DNA of 64,000 nucleotides from Kitasatospora albolonga (GCA_002082585.1 CP020563.1:3776001-3840000); one strand, 5' to 3'. Counted from the first letter of the stretch, positions 53,626 to 62,294 are shown. Made by a program: numbers and translations. The notes: a model not told the origin generated them from the sequence alone.

Positions 53626-54606
53626 TCAGTACGCAAGCGAGCGGTCGACGGCGTCGAGCACCCGGTCCAGGCCCGGCAGGTACTCCTCCTCCAGCCGGGC
53701 CGGCGGGTAGGGCACGTGGTAGCCGCCGACCCGCAGGACGGGGGCCTCCAGGTGGTAGAAGCTGCGCTCGGTGATCCGGGCGGCGATCTCCGCGCCGGAG
53801 CCGTAGAAGACGGGCGCCTCGTGGACGACGACGAGCCGGCCGGTCTTCTCGACCGACGTCTGGATGGCGTCGAAGTCGATCGGGGACATCGAGCGCAGGT
53901 CCAGGACCTCGACCGACTTGCCCTCCTCCTGGGCGGCGGCGGCCGCCTCCAGGCAGACCTTCACCATCGGGCCGTACGCGACGAGCGTCAGGTCGCTGCC
54001 CTCGCGGACGGTGACGGCCTTGTGCAGCGGGCCGGGGATGGACTCGGTGTCGACCTCGCCCTTGTCCCAGTAACGCCGCTTGGGCTCGAAGAAGATGACC
54101 GGGTCGTCGCTCTGGACGGCCTGCTGCATCATCCAGTAGGCGTCGCTCGCGTTGGCGGGAGAGACCACCTTCAGGCCCGCCACATGCGCGAAGAGCGCCT
54201 CGGGGGACTCGCTGTGGTGCTCGACCGCGCCGATGCCGCCGCCGTACGGGATACGGACGACGACCGGGAGCTTGATCTTGCCGAGCGCGCGGGCGTGCAT
54301 CTTCGCGAGCTGCGTGACGATCTGGTCGTACGCGGGGAAGACGAAGCCGTCGAACTGGATCTCGACGATCGGGCGGTAGCCGCGCAGGGCCAGGCCGATC
54401 GCGGTGCCGACGATGCCGGACTCGGCGAGCGGGGTGTCGATGACCCGCTCCTCGCCGAAGTCCTTCTGGAGGCCGTCGGTGATCCGGAAGACCCCGCCGA
54501 GCTTTCCGACGTCCTCGCCCATGATGAGGACCTTGGGGTCGGTGTCGAGGGCCAGGCGCAGCGACTCGTTGAGCGCTTTCGCGATGGACATCTTTTCCAC
54601 GGCCAT
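53626..54606 (-). CDS. bkdB: branched-chain 2-oxoacid dehydrogenase E1 beta
   Basis: 326 residues. MGEDVGKLGGVFRITDGL and DTPLAESGIVGTAIGLAL are E1-beta hallmarks; the C-terminal transketolase domain includes DLRSMSPIDFDAI and VHEAPVFYGSGAEIA. With E1 alpha it forms the thiamine-pyrophosphate heterotetramer that decarboxylates 2-oxoisovalerate and its isomers. The ATG at 54606 is 2 nt past the E1-alpha stop, so the subunits are translationally coupled. The E2 gene follows after 12 nt. Confidence 0.95.
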   Translation of the reverse strand: MAVEKMSIAKALNESLRLALDTDPKVLIMGEDVGKLGGVFRITDGLQKDFGEERVIDTPLAESGIVGTAIGLALRGYRPIVEIQFDGFVFPAYDQIVTQLAKMHARALGKIKLPVVVRIPYGGGIGAVEHHSESPEALFAHVAGLKVVSPANASDAYWMMQQAVQSDDPVIFFEPKRRYWDKGEVDTESIPGPLHKAVTVREGSDLTLVAYGPMVKVCLEAAAAAQEEGKSVEVLDLRSMSPIDFDAIQTSVEKTGRLVVVHEAPVFYGSGAEIAARITERSFYHLEAPVLRVGGYHVPYPPARLEEEYLPGLDRVLDAVDRSLAY

Positions 54607-54608
54607 GG

Positions 54609-55769
54609 CTACTTGCCCTCCTCGGCGGAGTCTGCGAACGATGCCTGGTAGGCGGCGAACTGGGCCCGCTCCTCGTCGACGAGGGAGTTGCCGTCGGCGT
54701 AGGCGTGCTCGAACAGGGACAGCGGCTCCGGGTCGGGCATCGCCCGCACCACCTCGCGTACGCGCTTGCCGAGGGTCTCGCTCTCCGTCTCCAGCTCGGC
54801 GAAGAACGCCTCGTCGGCGTGGCCGGAGTTCTCCAGGTATGTGCGCAGCCGCAGGATCGGGTCCTTGGCCTCCCACGCGGCCCGCTCGTCGTCGGCCCGG
54901 TACTTCGTCGGGTCGTCGGAGGTGGTGTGGGCGCCCATGCGGTACGTGAACGCCTCGACCAGGGTCGGGCCCTCACCGCGCCGGGCCCGCTCCAGCGCGG
55001 AACGGGTCACGGCCAGACACGCCAGTACGTCGTTGCCGTCGACCCGGACGCCGGGGAAGCCGTACCCCTGCGCGCGCTGGTAGAGCGGCACGCGGGTCTG
55101 GCGCTCGGTGGGCTCGGAGATGGCCCACTGGTTGTTCTGGCAGAAGAAGACGACCGGGGCGTTGTAGACGGCGGAGAAGGTGAACGACTCCGCGACATCG
55201 CCCTGGCTGGAGGCGCCGTCACCGAAGTACGCGATCACGGCCGAGTCCGCGCCGTCCTTGGCGACGCCCATGGCGTAGCCGGTGGCGTGCAGGGTCTGCG
55301 AGCCGATGACGATCGTGTACAGGTGGAAGTTGTTGGTGGTCGGGTCCCAGCCGCCGTGGTTCACCCCGCGGAACATGCCCAGCAGGTTGGTGGGGTCGAC
55401 CCCGCGGCACCAGGCCACGCCGTGCTCGCGGTAGGTCGGGAAGACGTAGTCGTCGTCGCGCAGCGCCCGGCCGCTGCCGATCTGCGCGGCCTCCTGGCCC
55501 AGCAGCGAGGCCCACAGGCCCAGCTCCCCCTGCCTCTGGAGGGCGGTCGCCTCGGCGTCGAAGCGGCGGGTGAGGACCATGTCCCGGTACAGGCCGCGCA
55601 GCTCGTCAGCGCTCAGGTCGATGCTGTAGTCCGGGTGCTCGACGCGTTCGCCCTCGGGCGTCAGCAGCTGCACGAGCTGGGGCTCGGAACTCTGCGGCTT
55701 CTTCGCGGCGCTGGTCCGCTTACTGGCGCGTCGCGGTTTACGCGCGGCGGCAGTGCTCTCCACGGTCAC
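54609..55769 (-). CDS. bkdA: branched-chain 2-oxoacid dehydrogenase E1 alpha
   Basis: 386 residues from GTG 55769 with GGAGGAG 7 nt upstream; the first 45 residues are Lys/Arg/Ala-rich and poorly conserved. The TPP-binding motif GDGASSQGDVAESFTFSAVY with NN some 10 residues later (about 195-225) and the TYRMGAHTTSDDPTKYR loop identify a BCKDH E1 alpha rather than pyruvate dehydrogenase. It is the first gene of bkdABC. The region 55770-56117 upstream must hold its promoter. An AsnC-type bkdR is not present next to it. Confidence 0.95.
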   Translation of the reverse strand: MTVESTAAARKPRRASKRTSAAKKPQSSEPQLVQLLTPEGERVEHPDYSIDLSADELRGLYRDMVLTRRFDAEATALQRQGELGLWASLLGQEAAQIGSGRALRDDDYVFPTYREHGVAWCRGVDPTNLLGMFRGVNHGGWDPTTNNFHLYTIVIGSQTLHATGYAMGVAKDGADSAVIAYFGDGASSQGDVAESFTFSAVYNAPVVFFCQNNQWAISEPTERQTRVPLYQRAQGYGFPGVRVDGNDVLACLAVTRSALERARRGEGPTLVEAFTYRMGAHTTSDDPTKYRADDERAAWEAKDPILRLRTYLENSGHADEAFFAELETESETLGKRVREVVRAMPDPEPLSLFEHAYADGNSLVDEERAQFAAYQASFADSAEEGK

Positions 55770-56117
55770 GTGCGTGCTCCTCCGTCGGTCCGGCCCCCGG
55801 GGTCTGCCGGGAACCAGTGCGGCTCGCCTGTGTCCGGACCCGTGCACGGGGTGGGTGCTTCTCGGCCGGGATACAGGCGTGACAGGTGCCCCGGCGAGCG
55901 CCCTGTCATAGGCACGTTACCCAGTGCATCGCATAACTGCGAAACCCTATCTGACCTGCGTTTTTGCTTGGATTTCCAAGTAAATCGAAAAAATCACGAA
56001 GCTCTGCTGGTCACAGCACTGGGAACAGCCTTGCAGGCCGCCGGAACAACGGCACGTTATCCCGCGGATCAGCGGCTGGGAAGAGCGGAGGAGAGGCGAG
56101 TATGTGAGACTGCGACC
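55770..56117. promoter_or_regulatory. 348-bp divergent control region between bkdA and the DevR-like gene
   Basis: No gene is visible. Bases 55925-56000 are markedly AT-rich and hold the palindrome CTTGGA-TT-TCCAAG (55967-55980), a possible operator, and TTTTT at 55961-55965. Next to the response regulator is GGAGGAGAGG (56087-56096) followed by ATG-TGA (56102-56107), a start codon directly followed by a stop, 10 nt before the likely GTG start at 56118. Promoters for both genes must lie here, but no clear -35/-10 pair is convincing. Confidence 0.6.
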
Positions 56118-56777
56118 GTGCGCGAAGATGGAAAAATCACGGTATTTCTGCTCGACGATCATGAGGTCGTCCGGCGTGGCGTCCATGAGCTGCTCGCCTC
56201 CGAACCGGACATCGAGGTGGTCGGCGAGGCCGGAACGGCCGCCGACGCCCTGGTCAGAATCCCGGCGACCCGCCCCGATGTGGCGGTGCTCGACGTCCGG
56301 CTGCCCGACGGCAGCGGGGTCGAGGTGTGCCGGGAGGTCCGTTCGCTGGATGAGAACATCAAATGCCTGATGCTCACCTCGTACGCCGATGACGAGGCCC
56401 TTTTCGACGCGATCATGGCCGGGGCGTCGGGATATGTGCTCAAGGCGATCCGCGGGAATGAGCTGCTCAATGCCGTACGGGATGTCGCCGCCGGGAAATC
56501 CCTGCTGGACCCCGTGGCGACCGCCCGGGTGCTGGAGCGGCTGCGCGACGGCGGCACCGCCAAGGGCGACGACCGGCTCGCCAACCTCACCGAGCAGGAG
56601 CGCAAGATCCTGGACCTGATCGGGGAGGGGCTGACCAACCGGGTCATCGGGGAGCGGCTGCACCTCGCCGAGAAGACCATCAAGAACTACGTCTCCAGCC
56701 TGCTGTCCAAGCTGGGCATGGAGCGCCGCTCGCAGGCCGCCGCGTACGTCGCCCGGCTCCAGGCCGAGCGCCGCTGA
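56118..56777 (+). CDS. NarL/DevR-family response regulator
   Basis: 219 residues from GTG 56118. The receiver has acidic pair D13/D14 (FLLDDHE), phosphoacceptor D59 (VAVLDVRLPDG) and the LMLTS Thr/Ser and VLKA Lys. The LuxR helix-turn-helix is LTEQERKILDLIGEGLTNRVIGERL (split by positions near 150-180). The order resembles DevR/DosR; S. coelicolor has an orphan homologue at the corresponding place (recalled, not checked). No histidine kinase is adjacent, so it is an orphan regulator. It is divergent from the bkd operon. Confidence 0.92.
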   Translation: MREDGKITVFLLDDHEVVRRGVHELLASEPDIEVVGEAGTAADALVRIPATRPDVAVLDVRLPDGSGVEVCREVRSLDENIKCLMLTSYADDEALFDAIMAGASGYVLKAIRGNELLNAVRDVAAGKSLLDPVATARVLERLRDGGTAKGDDRLANLTEQERKILDLIGEGLTNRVIGERLHLAEKTIKNYVSSLLSKLGMERRSQAAAYVARLQAERR

Positions 56778-56881
56778 GCCGGCAACCGGCCGCCCCGGCA
56801 GGCCCCGAGGGACTTTGGTCCCGGTCCACCCGGGGCCGGGGACTCTTACCCGGCCCCTACGCGTACCGGACAGTGGACCGT

Positions 56882-57337
56882 ATGCCCACCGACGAAACCC
56901 CCGCGCCCACGGCGCTGGAGCTGCTCCGCCGGGTCCCCTACGGCCGCCTGGCCACCAGCATGCGCGCCCTGCCGTTCCTGGCGGTGGCCCGGCACGTGGT
57001 GTGCGACGGCCGCATCCTGCTGCGGATGCACAGCGGCTTCGGTTACCACGAGGCGTGCGACGGGAGCGTCGTCGCCTACGGGGCGGACAACTACAACGCG
57101 GCCGCGCCGGACCACGGCGACGGCGGCAGCGGCAGCGGGGACCTGTGGTCGGTGCAGTTCACCGGGCCCGCCGAGATCGTCCACCCCTGCCCCGAGCAGG
57201 CGGAACTCTTCGGCGCCGCCCCCCTGCGCGCCAACGGCGAACCCTTCGCCCCGGCCTACCTCCGGATCGATCCGCACTTCGCCACAGAGCACACTCTGGA
57301 CTTCGACGCAAGTCAGCTTGTCCGCCACGCAGCGTGA
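56882..57337 (+). CDS. PNPOx-like split-barrel protein (FMN-binding family)
   Basis: 151 residues. LRRVPYGRLATSMRALPFLAVARHVV matches the start of pyridoxamine-5'-phosphate-oxidase-like split barrels, in which this strand contacts FMN; a Gly/Ser/Asp-rich loop (about 80-90) interrupts the barrel. Related proteins bind flavin, F420 or haem and reduce small molecules; the substrate is unknown. ATG 56882 is preferred over GTG 56873. Its 3' end contains a promoter for the next gene. Confidence 0.8.
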   Translation: MPTDETPAPTALELLRRVPYGRLATSMRALPFLAVARHVVCDGRILLRMHSGFGYHEACDGSVVAYGADNYNAAAPDHGDGGSGSGDLWSVQFTGPAEIVHPCPEQAELFGAAPLRANGEPFAPAYLRIDPHFATEHTLDFDASQLVRHAA

Positions 57338-57351
57338 TCTACCATTTGGTA
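57318..57351 (+). promoter_or_regulatory. promoter with palindromic -10 for the phosphotransferase gene
   Basis: TTGTCC (57318-57323), 16-nt spacer, TACCAT (57340-57345), then GTG at 57353, which predicts a leaderless mRNA. TACCA-TT-TGGTA (57340-57351) is a perfect palindrome covering the -10, so a repressor could bind it. The -35 is inside the preceding coding sequence. Confidence 0.55.
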
Positions 57352-57352
57352 A

Positions 57353-58432
57353 GTGCCGCGCTCATATGTAACCCGCCCACCAGTTCCTCCGGTCGGCGAG
57401 GTGCTGCGCCGCTACCCGGAGGTGGGTGAACCGCTCGCCTGCGAGCCGATCACCAAGGGCCTCCTGAACCACGGATACCGCGTGTCCACCACCCGCGGCT
57501 CCTACTTCCTCAAGCACCACCTGGACAAGAAGCACATCGACGACGCCACCGGGGAACGCGCCACGATCGTGCGCCAGCACCGGGCCACCCAGCGGCTGGC
57601 CTCCCTCGGGGTGCCCGTCGTCCCGCCGTTGACCGACGCGGACGGCACCACGGTCACGGTGATCGGTGAGAGCTGCTACGCCCTGCACCCCTGGGTCGAC
57701 GGACTGCACCGGGTCGGGTCCCAGCTCACCCCCCACCAGTCCCGGCGTCTCGGGACGCTCCTCGGAGTCGTACACACCGCTCTTGAGCAGGTCATGCCGA
57801 CGGACGGTGAACCCGGGCCGTCCGACGGGCCGTTACCCGCCGGGTACGGCAGCCCGCACGCCGCCGACACCTTCGCGCTGATCGACGAGCTGCTGGCCGT
57901 GGCGCGGGGGCAGCGGCCCCGGGACACCCCGCGCGACGCCTTCGACGAGCTCGCCGTGCACCGGCTCGTGGAGCGCCGCGCCCTGCTGGAGCTCCACGCC
58001 CACCGCCGGCCGCCGACCCCGGACGGGCCCGCCACCGGGTGGGTGCACGGGGACTTCCACCCGCTCAACCTCCTCTACCGGGGCGCCGATCCGGTCGCCA
58101 TCGTCGACTGGGACCGGCTGGGCGTGCAGCCGCGCGCCGAGGAGGCGGTCCGGGCGGCGGCGATCTTCTTCGTGCAGCCGGGCGGGGAGCTGGACCTGCC
58201 GAAGGTACGGGCGTACGCCCGCGCGTACCGGCGTGCGGCGGGCGCGGACCCGGCCGAACTGGCCGCCGCCGTGCACCGGGTGTGGTGGGAGCGGCTCAAC
58301 GACTTCTGGATACTCCGCTGGCGCTACCGCCTGGACGACCGAAGGGCCGACCCGCAGTTCCCCGCGGTGTCGGCCCTGGCGGTGTGGTGGACCCGTGAGT
58401 ACGAGGCGGTGTGCGCGGCCTTCACGGAGTGA
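57353..58432 (+). CDS. APH-family phosphotransferase, contains a TTA codon
   Basis: 359 residues, protein-kinase-like APH/ChoK fold. HGDFHPLN (232-239) carries the catalytic Asp234, and IVDWDRL (250-256) the metal-binding Asp252. The N-terminal lobe has ITKGLLNHGYRV, a homoserine-kinase-type (ThrB2-like) start. Phosphoacceptor unknown; antibiotic resistance is not implied. Leu161 is encoded by TTA (57833-57835), the only in-frame TTA I found in this window, so translation should depend on bldA tRNA and be late. GTG 57353 lies right after the palindromic promoter. Confidence 0.88.
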   Translation: MPRSYVTRPPVPPVGEVLRRYPEVGEPLACEPITKGLLNHGYRVSTTRGSYFLKHHLDKKHIDDATGERATIVRQHRATQRLASLGVPVVPPLTDADGTTVTVIGESCYALHPWVDGLHRVGSQLTPHQSRRLGTLLGVVHTALEQVMPTDGEPGPSDGPLPAGYGSPHAADTFALIDELLAVARGQRPRDTPRDAFDELAVHRLVERRALLELHAHRRPPTPDGPATGWVHGDFHPLNLLYRGADPVAIVDWDRLGVQPRAEEAVRAAAIFFVQPGGELDLPKVRAYARAYRRAAGADPAELAAAVHRVWWERLNDFWILRWRYRLDDRRADPQFPAVSALAVWWTREYEAVCAAFTE

Positions 58433-58483
58433 GGGCCGGGGTGCCTCGTGCGCTGATGAAGGTGACGCGGGTCTGCTCCGTCC

Positions 58484-60085
58484 CTAAGGGGTGGTGCCCC
58501 CTGCCGACGGGCCGGCCGTGTCCCCCGTACCGGCGTTGGCGCCCGCGTTCGCGCCCTCGGAGCCGCCGGGCTCGCCGCCGTTGCCGCCGCCCGGTGTGCC
58601 CGGGTCGGTCGTCGGGTCGACGGGGTCGCCGGTCGGTTCGCCCGTGGTGCCCTCGTTGGTGTTGCCGTCCGTCGTCCCGGGGTCCGGTTCGGACGGGGTC
58701 GGGGTCGGGGTGAACGAGGGCTGGCTCTGGGTCGGCGGCGGGGTGTACGGCGGCGGGTTGGGCTGGGTCCAGCCGCCTCCGGAGTTGCTCGGCGGCTCCG
58801 GCTCCTCGCTCTTCTCCTCGTCGGAGGGGGTCGGCGAGGGCTTCTCCGGGGAAGGCGTTGCCGAGGTGGACGGCGCCACCGGCTTCTTCTCGTTGTCGTC
58901 GCCCTTCGACGCGCTGATCGCGAAGGCGACTCCGGCACCGATCGCGATCAGGGCGAGCGCCACGAACAGCCACATCCGGCCACGTCGCCCCCCGGACCGC
59001 TGACCGCCGTCGTAGCCGCCGTCGTCCGGGTTGTACGGGGGCAGGATCGGGCCCTGCGAGGTGTCCCCGTGCACGGGGTGGCCCATCGCGCGGGTGGAAC
59101 CCGTCAATCCGTGCGGCGGGGTCTGGCCGCCCTCGTGGTGCGCGACCGGACCGGTGTTCCACGTCCCCGTGTGGCCGCCCTGCACCTGGAGCATCTGGAG
59201 GCTGTACTGGATCAGCCCCCGCATCTCCTCGGCGCTCTGGAACCGGTCGTCCGGGTCCTTCGCCAGCGAGCGCATCACCAGCCCGTCCAGCTCCGGCGGG
59301 ACCACGTCCGAGACCTCGGACGGCGGCACCGGCATGTCCTGGACATGCTGGTAGACCACCGAGAGGGGGGTCTCACCGGTGAACGGGGGCCGCAGCGCGA
59401 GCAGTTCGTAGAGCAGGCAGCCGGTGGCGTACAGGTCGGAGCGGTGGTCGACGGCCTTGCCGAGCGCCTGCTCGGGGGAGAGGTACTGCGGCGTGCCCAT
59501 GACCATGCCGGTCTGGGTCATCGTCGACTGGGCGCCGTGCAGCGCCCGGGCGATGCCGAAGTCCATCACCTTGACCGCGCCCGAGTCCGTGATGATGACG
59601 TTGGCCGGCTTGATGTCCCGGTGCACGATGCCGTGCTGGTGCGAGTAGGCCAGCGCCTCCAGCACCCCCGAGACGATGATCAGCGCCTGCTCGGGCGGGG
59701 GCGCCTCGGCGGTCAGGAGGAGGTCGCGGATGGTGCGGCCCTCGACCAGCTCCATCACGATGTACGGGACGGTCTGGCCGCCCACGGTGTCCTCGCCGGA
59801 GTCGTACACGGCGACGATCGCATGGTGGTTGAGCCCGGCGACCGACTGCGCCTCGCGCGTGAAGCGGGCCTTGGAGTTCGGGTCCTCGGCCAGGTCGGAG
59901 CGGAGGAGCTTCACCGCGACCGTGCGTCCGAGCCGGACGTCCTCCGCCGCGTAGACCTCCGCCATGCCGCCCCGGCCGAGCCGGTAGGTCATCCGGTAAC
60001 GCCCGTCGCCGACGACGCCGCCGACACCCCAGGCGTCGGAGCCATCCGAGACTCCGCCGCCGTTTGCTTCGGAATCGGGTGCCAT
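58484..60085 (-). CDS. membrane Ser/Thr protein kinase (Hanks type) without PASTA domains
   Basis: 533 residues. The kinase domain (about 30-290) has G-loop LGRGGMAEVY, Lys59, HRDIKPAN (155-162) with catalytic Asp156, DFG (175-177) and activation-loop STMTQTGMVMGTPQYLSPEQ. A Gly/His/Pro-rich juxtamembrane part and one transmembrane helix near 370-390 (WLFVALALIAIGAGVAFAI) follow. The extracellular tail of about 140 residues is Pro/Ser/Thr/Glu-rich, without PASTA repeats. Such tails may act as wall-embedded sensors. It is head-to-head with a second kinase. Substrates unknown. Confidence 0.94.
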   Translation of the reverse strand: MAPDSEANGGGVSDGSDAWGVGGVVGDGRYRMTYRLGRGGMAEVYAAEDVRLGRTVAVKLLRSDLAEDPNSKARFTREAQSVAGLNHHAIVAVYDSGEDTVGGQTVPYIVMELVEGRTIRDLLLTAEAPPPEQALIIVSGVLEALAYSHQHGIVHRDIKPANVIITDSGAVKVMDFGIARALHGAQSTMTQTGMVMGTPQYLSPEQALGKAVDHRSDLYATGCLLYELLALRPPFTGETPLSVVYQHVQDMPVPPSEVSDVVPPELDGLVMRSLAKDPDDRFQSAEEMRGLIQYSLQMLQVQGGHTGTWNTGPVAHHEGGQTPPHGLTGSTRAMGHPVHGDTSQGPILPPYNPDDGGYDGGQRSGGRRGRMWLFVALALIAIGAGVAFAISASKGDDNEKKPVAPSTSATPSPEKPSPTPSDEEKSEEPEPPSNSGGGWTQPNPPPYTPPPTQSQPSFTPTPTPSEPDPGTTDGNTNEGTTGEPTGDPVDPTTDPGTPGGGNGGEPGGSEGANAGANAGTGDTAGPSAGGTTP

Positions 60086-60423
60086 CAGTCCTCGCCGTCG
60101 TATCTGTCCGCGCGTCCGCGGGTTCTCACGGTGCCTTGCTGCATTGCCACGTCACGCTACAGCCTTCACCGGACACCCAGGTTCCGCACCGGACCGATCA
60201 TCCGACCGCCCGGCGCGCCTCACATCCCCCGAGCACGTTTTTCCTGTAACGCTTCCGAGACGCTTCTTGTGCGGAGGGTCACGGAACGGGCACCCGGCTT
60301 GACGTGTCGGACCCCTCGGGCAGACTTGGCGCGTAATCGCGTCAAACGGAACCGCGTCGCGCGCGACCACGTCCTACAGAAACATCGCGTGCGCAGAGCG
60401 CGCCGCCGAGGGGGATGCAAGTC
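60086..60423. other. 338-bp intergenic region between divergent kinase genes
   Basis: No ORF with support. A TTGACG (60299-60304) with weak -10 options 16-17 nt downstream could drive the right-hand kinase. The GAGGGGG at 60408-60414 is its RBS. Promoter(s) for the left-hand kinase are not recognisable. No clear palindrome was found. Confidence 0.5.
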
Positions 60424-62100
60424 ATGAGCCAGGACGGCGCACAGGGCCGCTACGCGGGCGGCGCGGTGGCAGGCGGCCGCTACCAGCTGCGCGACCTGCT
60501 CGGCGAGGGCGGGATGGCCTCCGTCTACCTGGCCTACGACTCCGCCCTGGACCGCCAGGTCGCGATCAAGACCCTCCACACCGAGCTGGGGCGCGAGCAG
60601 TCGTTCCGCGAGCGGTTCCGGCGCGAGGCGCAGGCCGTCGCCAAGCTCCAGCACACCAACATCGTCTCGGTCTTCGACACGGGCGAGGACGAGCTCGGCG
60701 GCGCGCTGATGCCGTACATCGTCATGGAGTACGTGGAGGGGCAGCCGCTCGGCTCGGTGCTGGCCTCCGACATCCGGCAGTACGGGGCGATGCCCGCCGA
60801 CAAGGCCCTCAAGGTGACGGCGGACGTGCTCGCCGCGCTGGAGACCAGCCACGAGATGGGCCTGGTCCACCGCGACATCAAGCCCGGCAACGTGATGATG
60901 ACCAAGCGCGGCGTCGTGAAGGTCATGGACTTCGGCATCGCCCGCGCCATGCAGTCCGGCGTCACCTCGATGACCCAGACCGGCATGGTCGTCGGCACCC
61001 CGCAGTACCTCTCCCCCGAGCAGGCCCTCGGCCGCGGTGTCGATGCCCGCTCCGACCTGTACTCGGTCGGGATCATGCTCTTCCAGCTGCTCACCGGCCG
61101 CCTCCCGTTCGACGCCGACTCCCCGCTCGCCATCGCGTACGCGCATGTGCAGGAGGAGCCGGTCGCGCCGTCCAGCATCAACCGGTCGGTCACCCCGGCG
61201 GTGGACGCGCTGGTGGCCCGCGCCCTCAAGAAGAACCCGAACGAGCGCTTCCCCAGCGCCGCCGCGATGCGGGACGAGATCGCGCGGGTGCTGAACGCCT
61301 CGGGCGGCCAGACCGGCGCCCCGGTGATCGTGGCGGGCGGCGGACCGGCCAACAGCGGTGCGGGCGTCGGCTCGGCGGTCTTCCCACCCGTGGACCAGGC
61401 CACCCCCGCGCCGCAGGGCGTCCAGACCCCGTACCAGCCGCATCCGCAGCACCAGCAGTCACACCAGCACCCGCAGCCGCACCAGCCGCACCAGCCGGGG
61501 CCGTACAGCCAGCCGACGCCCGCGCAGGGCTACGGCTACCCGCAGGCAGGCCCGAGCTACCCGACGCCGGGTCCGCTCGCCCACCAGACCCCGCCGCCGT
61601 ACACGATCAACCCGCAGCACCAGACGGCCGTCGGCCCCGCGGGCGGCTCCTCCGGCAAGCGGAACATGCCGGTCGTCGTCGGTGCGATCGTCGTCGCGCT
61701 CCTGGCCGTCGGCGGCCTGATCACCGCGCTCTCCCTCCAGGACAAGGGCAAGGACGACGAGGCGGGCAAGGGCGGCGACCCGGGCACCAGCGAGAACACC
61801 ACGGACGAGGACTACCGGCCGCCGGAGCGCAACCGGACGATGAAGACCACGGCCTGCACGGACGCCACGGAGGACTCCAACGACCCGAAGAAGGTCCAGG
61901 CGCCGAACTTCGTCTACAAGGACATCCTCTCCGCCAAGGAGTGCGCGGCCGCCGCCGGCTGGACGATCAAGGAGATCGAGGAGCCGGGCAACACCTACGC
62001 GGAGGGCCAGGTCGTCGGGCAGTTCCCGTCCTCGGGCACGGCGGTCTCCGAGCGCGGCGCCCACTTCGAGCTGAAGATCTCCACGGGGCGGGCTTCCTGA
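60424..62100 (+). CDS. membrane Ser/Thr protein kinase with one PASTA domain
   Basis: 558 residues from ATG 60424 (GAGGGGG 9 nt upstream; ATG 60415 has no room for an RBS). The kinase domain has G-loop LLGEGGMASVY, Lys49, HRDIKPGN, DFGIAR and TGMVVGTPQYLSPEQ. A Gln/His/Pro-rich linker (about 320-400) precedes a transmembrane helix near 416-437 (PVVVGAIVVALLAVGGLITAL) and an acidic stretch. A single PASTA-like domain ends the protein (from NFVYKDILSAKECAAAAGW to LKISTGRAS). PASTA domains bind muropeptides or lipid II, suggesting cell-wall sensing. It is head-to-head with the kinase at 58484. The final 10 codons are duplicated after the stop. Confidence 0.93.
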   Translation: MSQDGAQGRYAGGAVAGGRYQLRDLLGEGGMASVYLAYDSALDRQVAIKTLHTELGREQSFRERFRREAQAVAKLQHTNIVSVFDTGEDELGGALMPYIVMEYVEGQPLGSVLASDIRQYGAMPADKALKVTADVLAALETSHEMGLVHRDIKPGNVMMTKRGVVKVMDFGIARAMQSGVTSMTQTGMVVGTPQYLSPEQALGRGVDARSDLYSVGIMLFQLLTGRLPFDADSPLAIAYAHVQEEPVAPSSINRSVTPAVDALVARALKKNPNERFPSAAAMRDEIARVLNASGGQTGAPVIVAGGGPANSGAGVGSAVFPPVDQATPAPQGVQTPYQPHPQHQQSHQHPQPHQPHQPGPYSQPTPAQGYGYPQAGPSYPTPGPLAHQTPPPYTINPQHQTAVGPAGGSSGKRNMPVVVGAIVVALLAVGGLITALSLQDKGKDDEAGKGGDPGTSENTTDEDYRPPERNRTMKTTACTDATEDSNDPKKVQAPNFVYKDILSAKECAAAAGWTIKEIEEPGNTYAEGQVVGQFPSSGTAVSERGAHFELKISTGRAS

Positions 62101-62130
62101 CTGAAGGTCTCGATGGGGCGGGCTTCCCGA
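62071..62130 (+). repeat. 30-bp tandem duplication across the kinase stop codon
   Basis: 62071-62100 and 62101-62130 agree at 26 of 30 positions. The first copy encodes the kinase C-terminus LKISTGRAS plus TGA; in the second the stop is CGA and the frame stays open well beyond. Confidence 0.85.
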
Positions 62131-62294
62131 CCCGACCGCCACGAGGCGATCCTTTCTGATCGTTACGGTCGTTACGGGACCGCCGATCACCGCTTGTTCG
62201 CCGTTCCGGACCGCCCGGCGGCTCCGGATGTCCGGATTTCTCCTCCTCGCCCGTCCGGGATGCCGGATGGAGGAGCACATGTGACGCTGATCTC

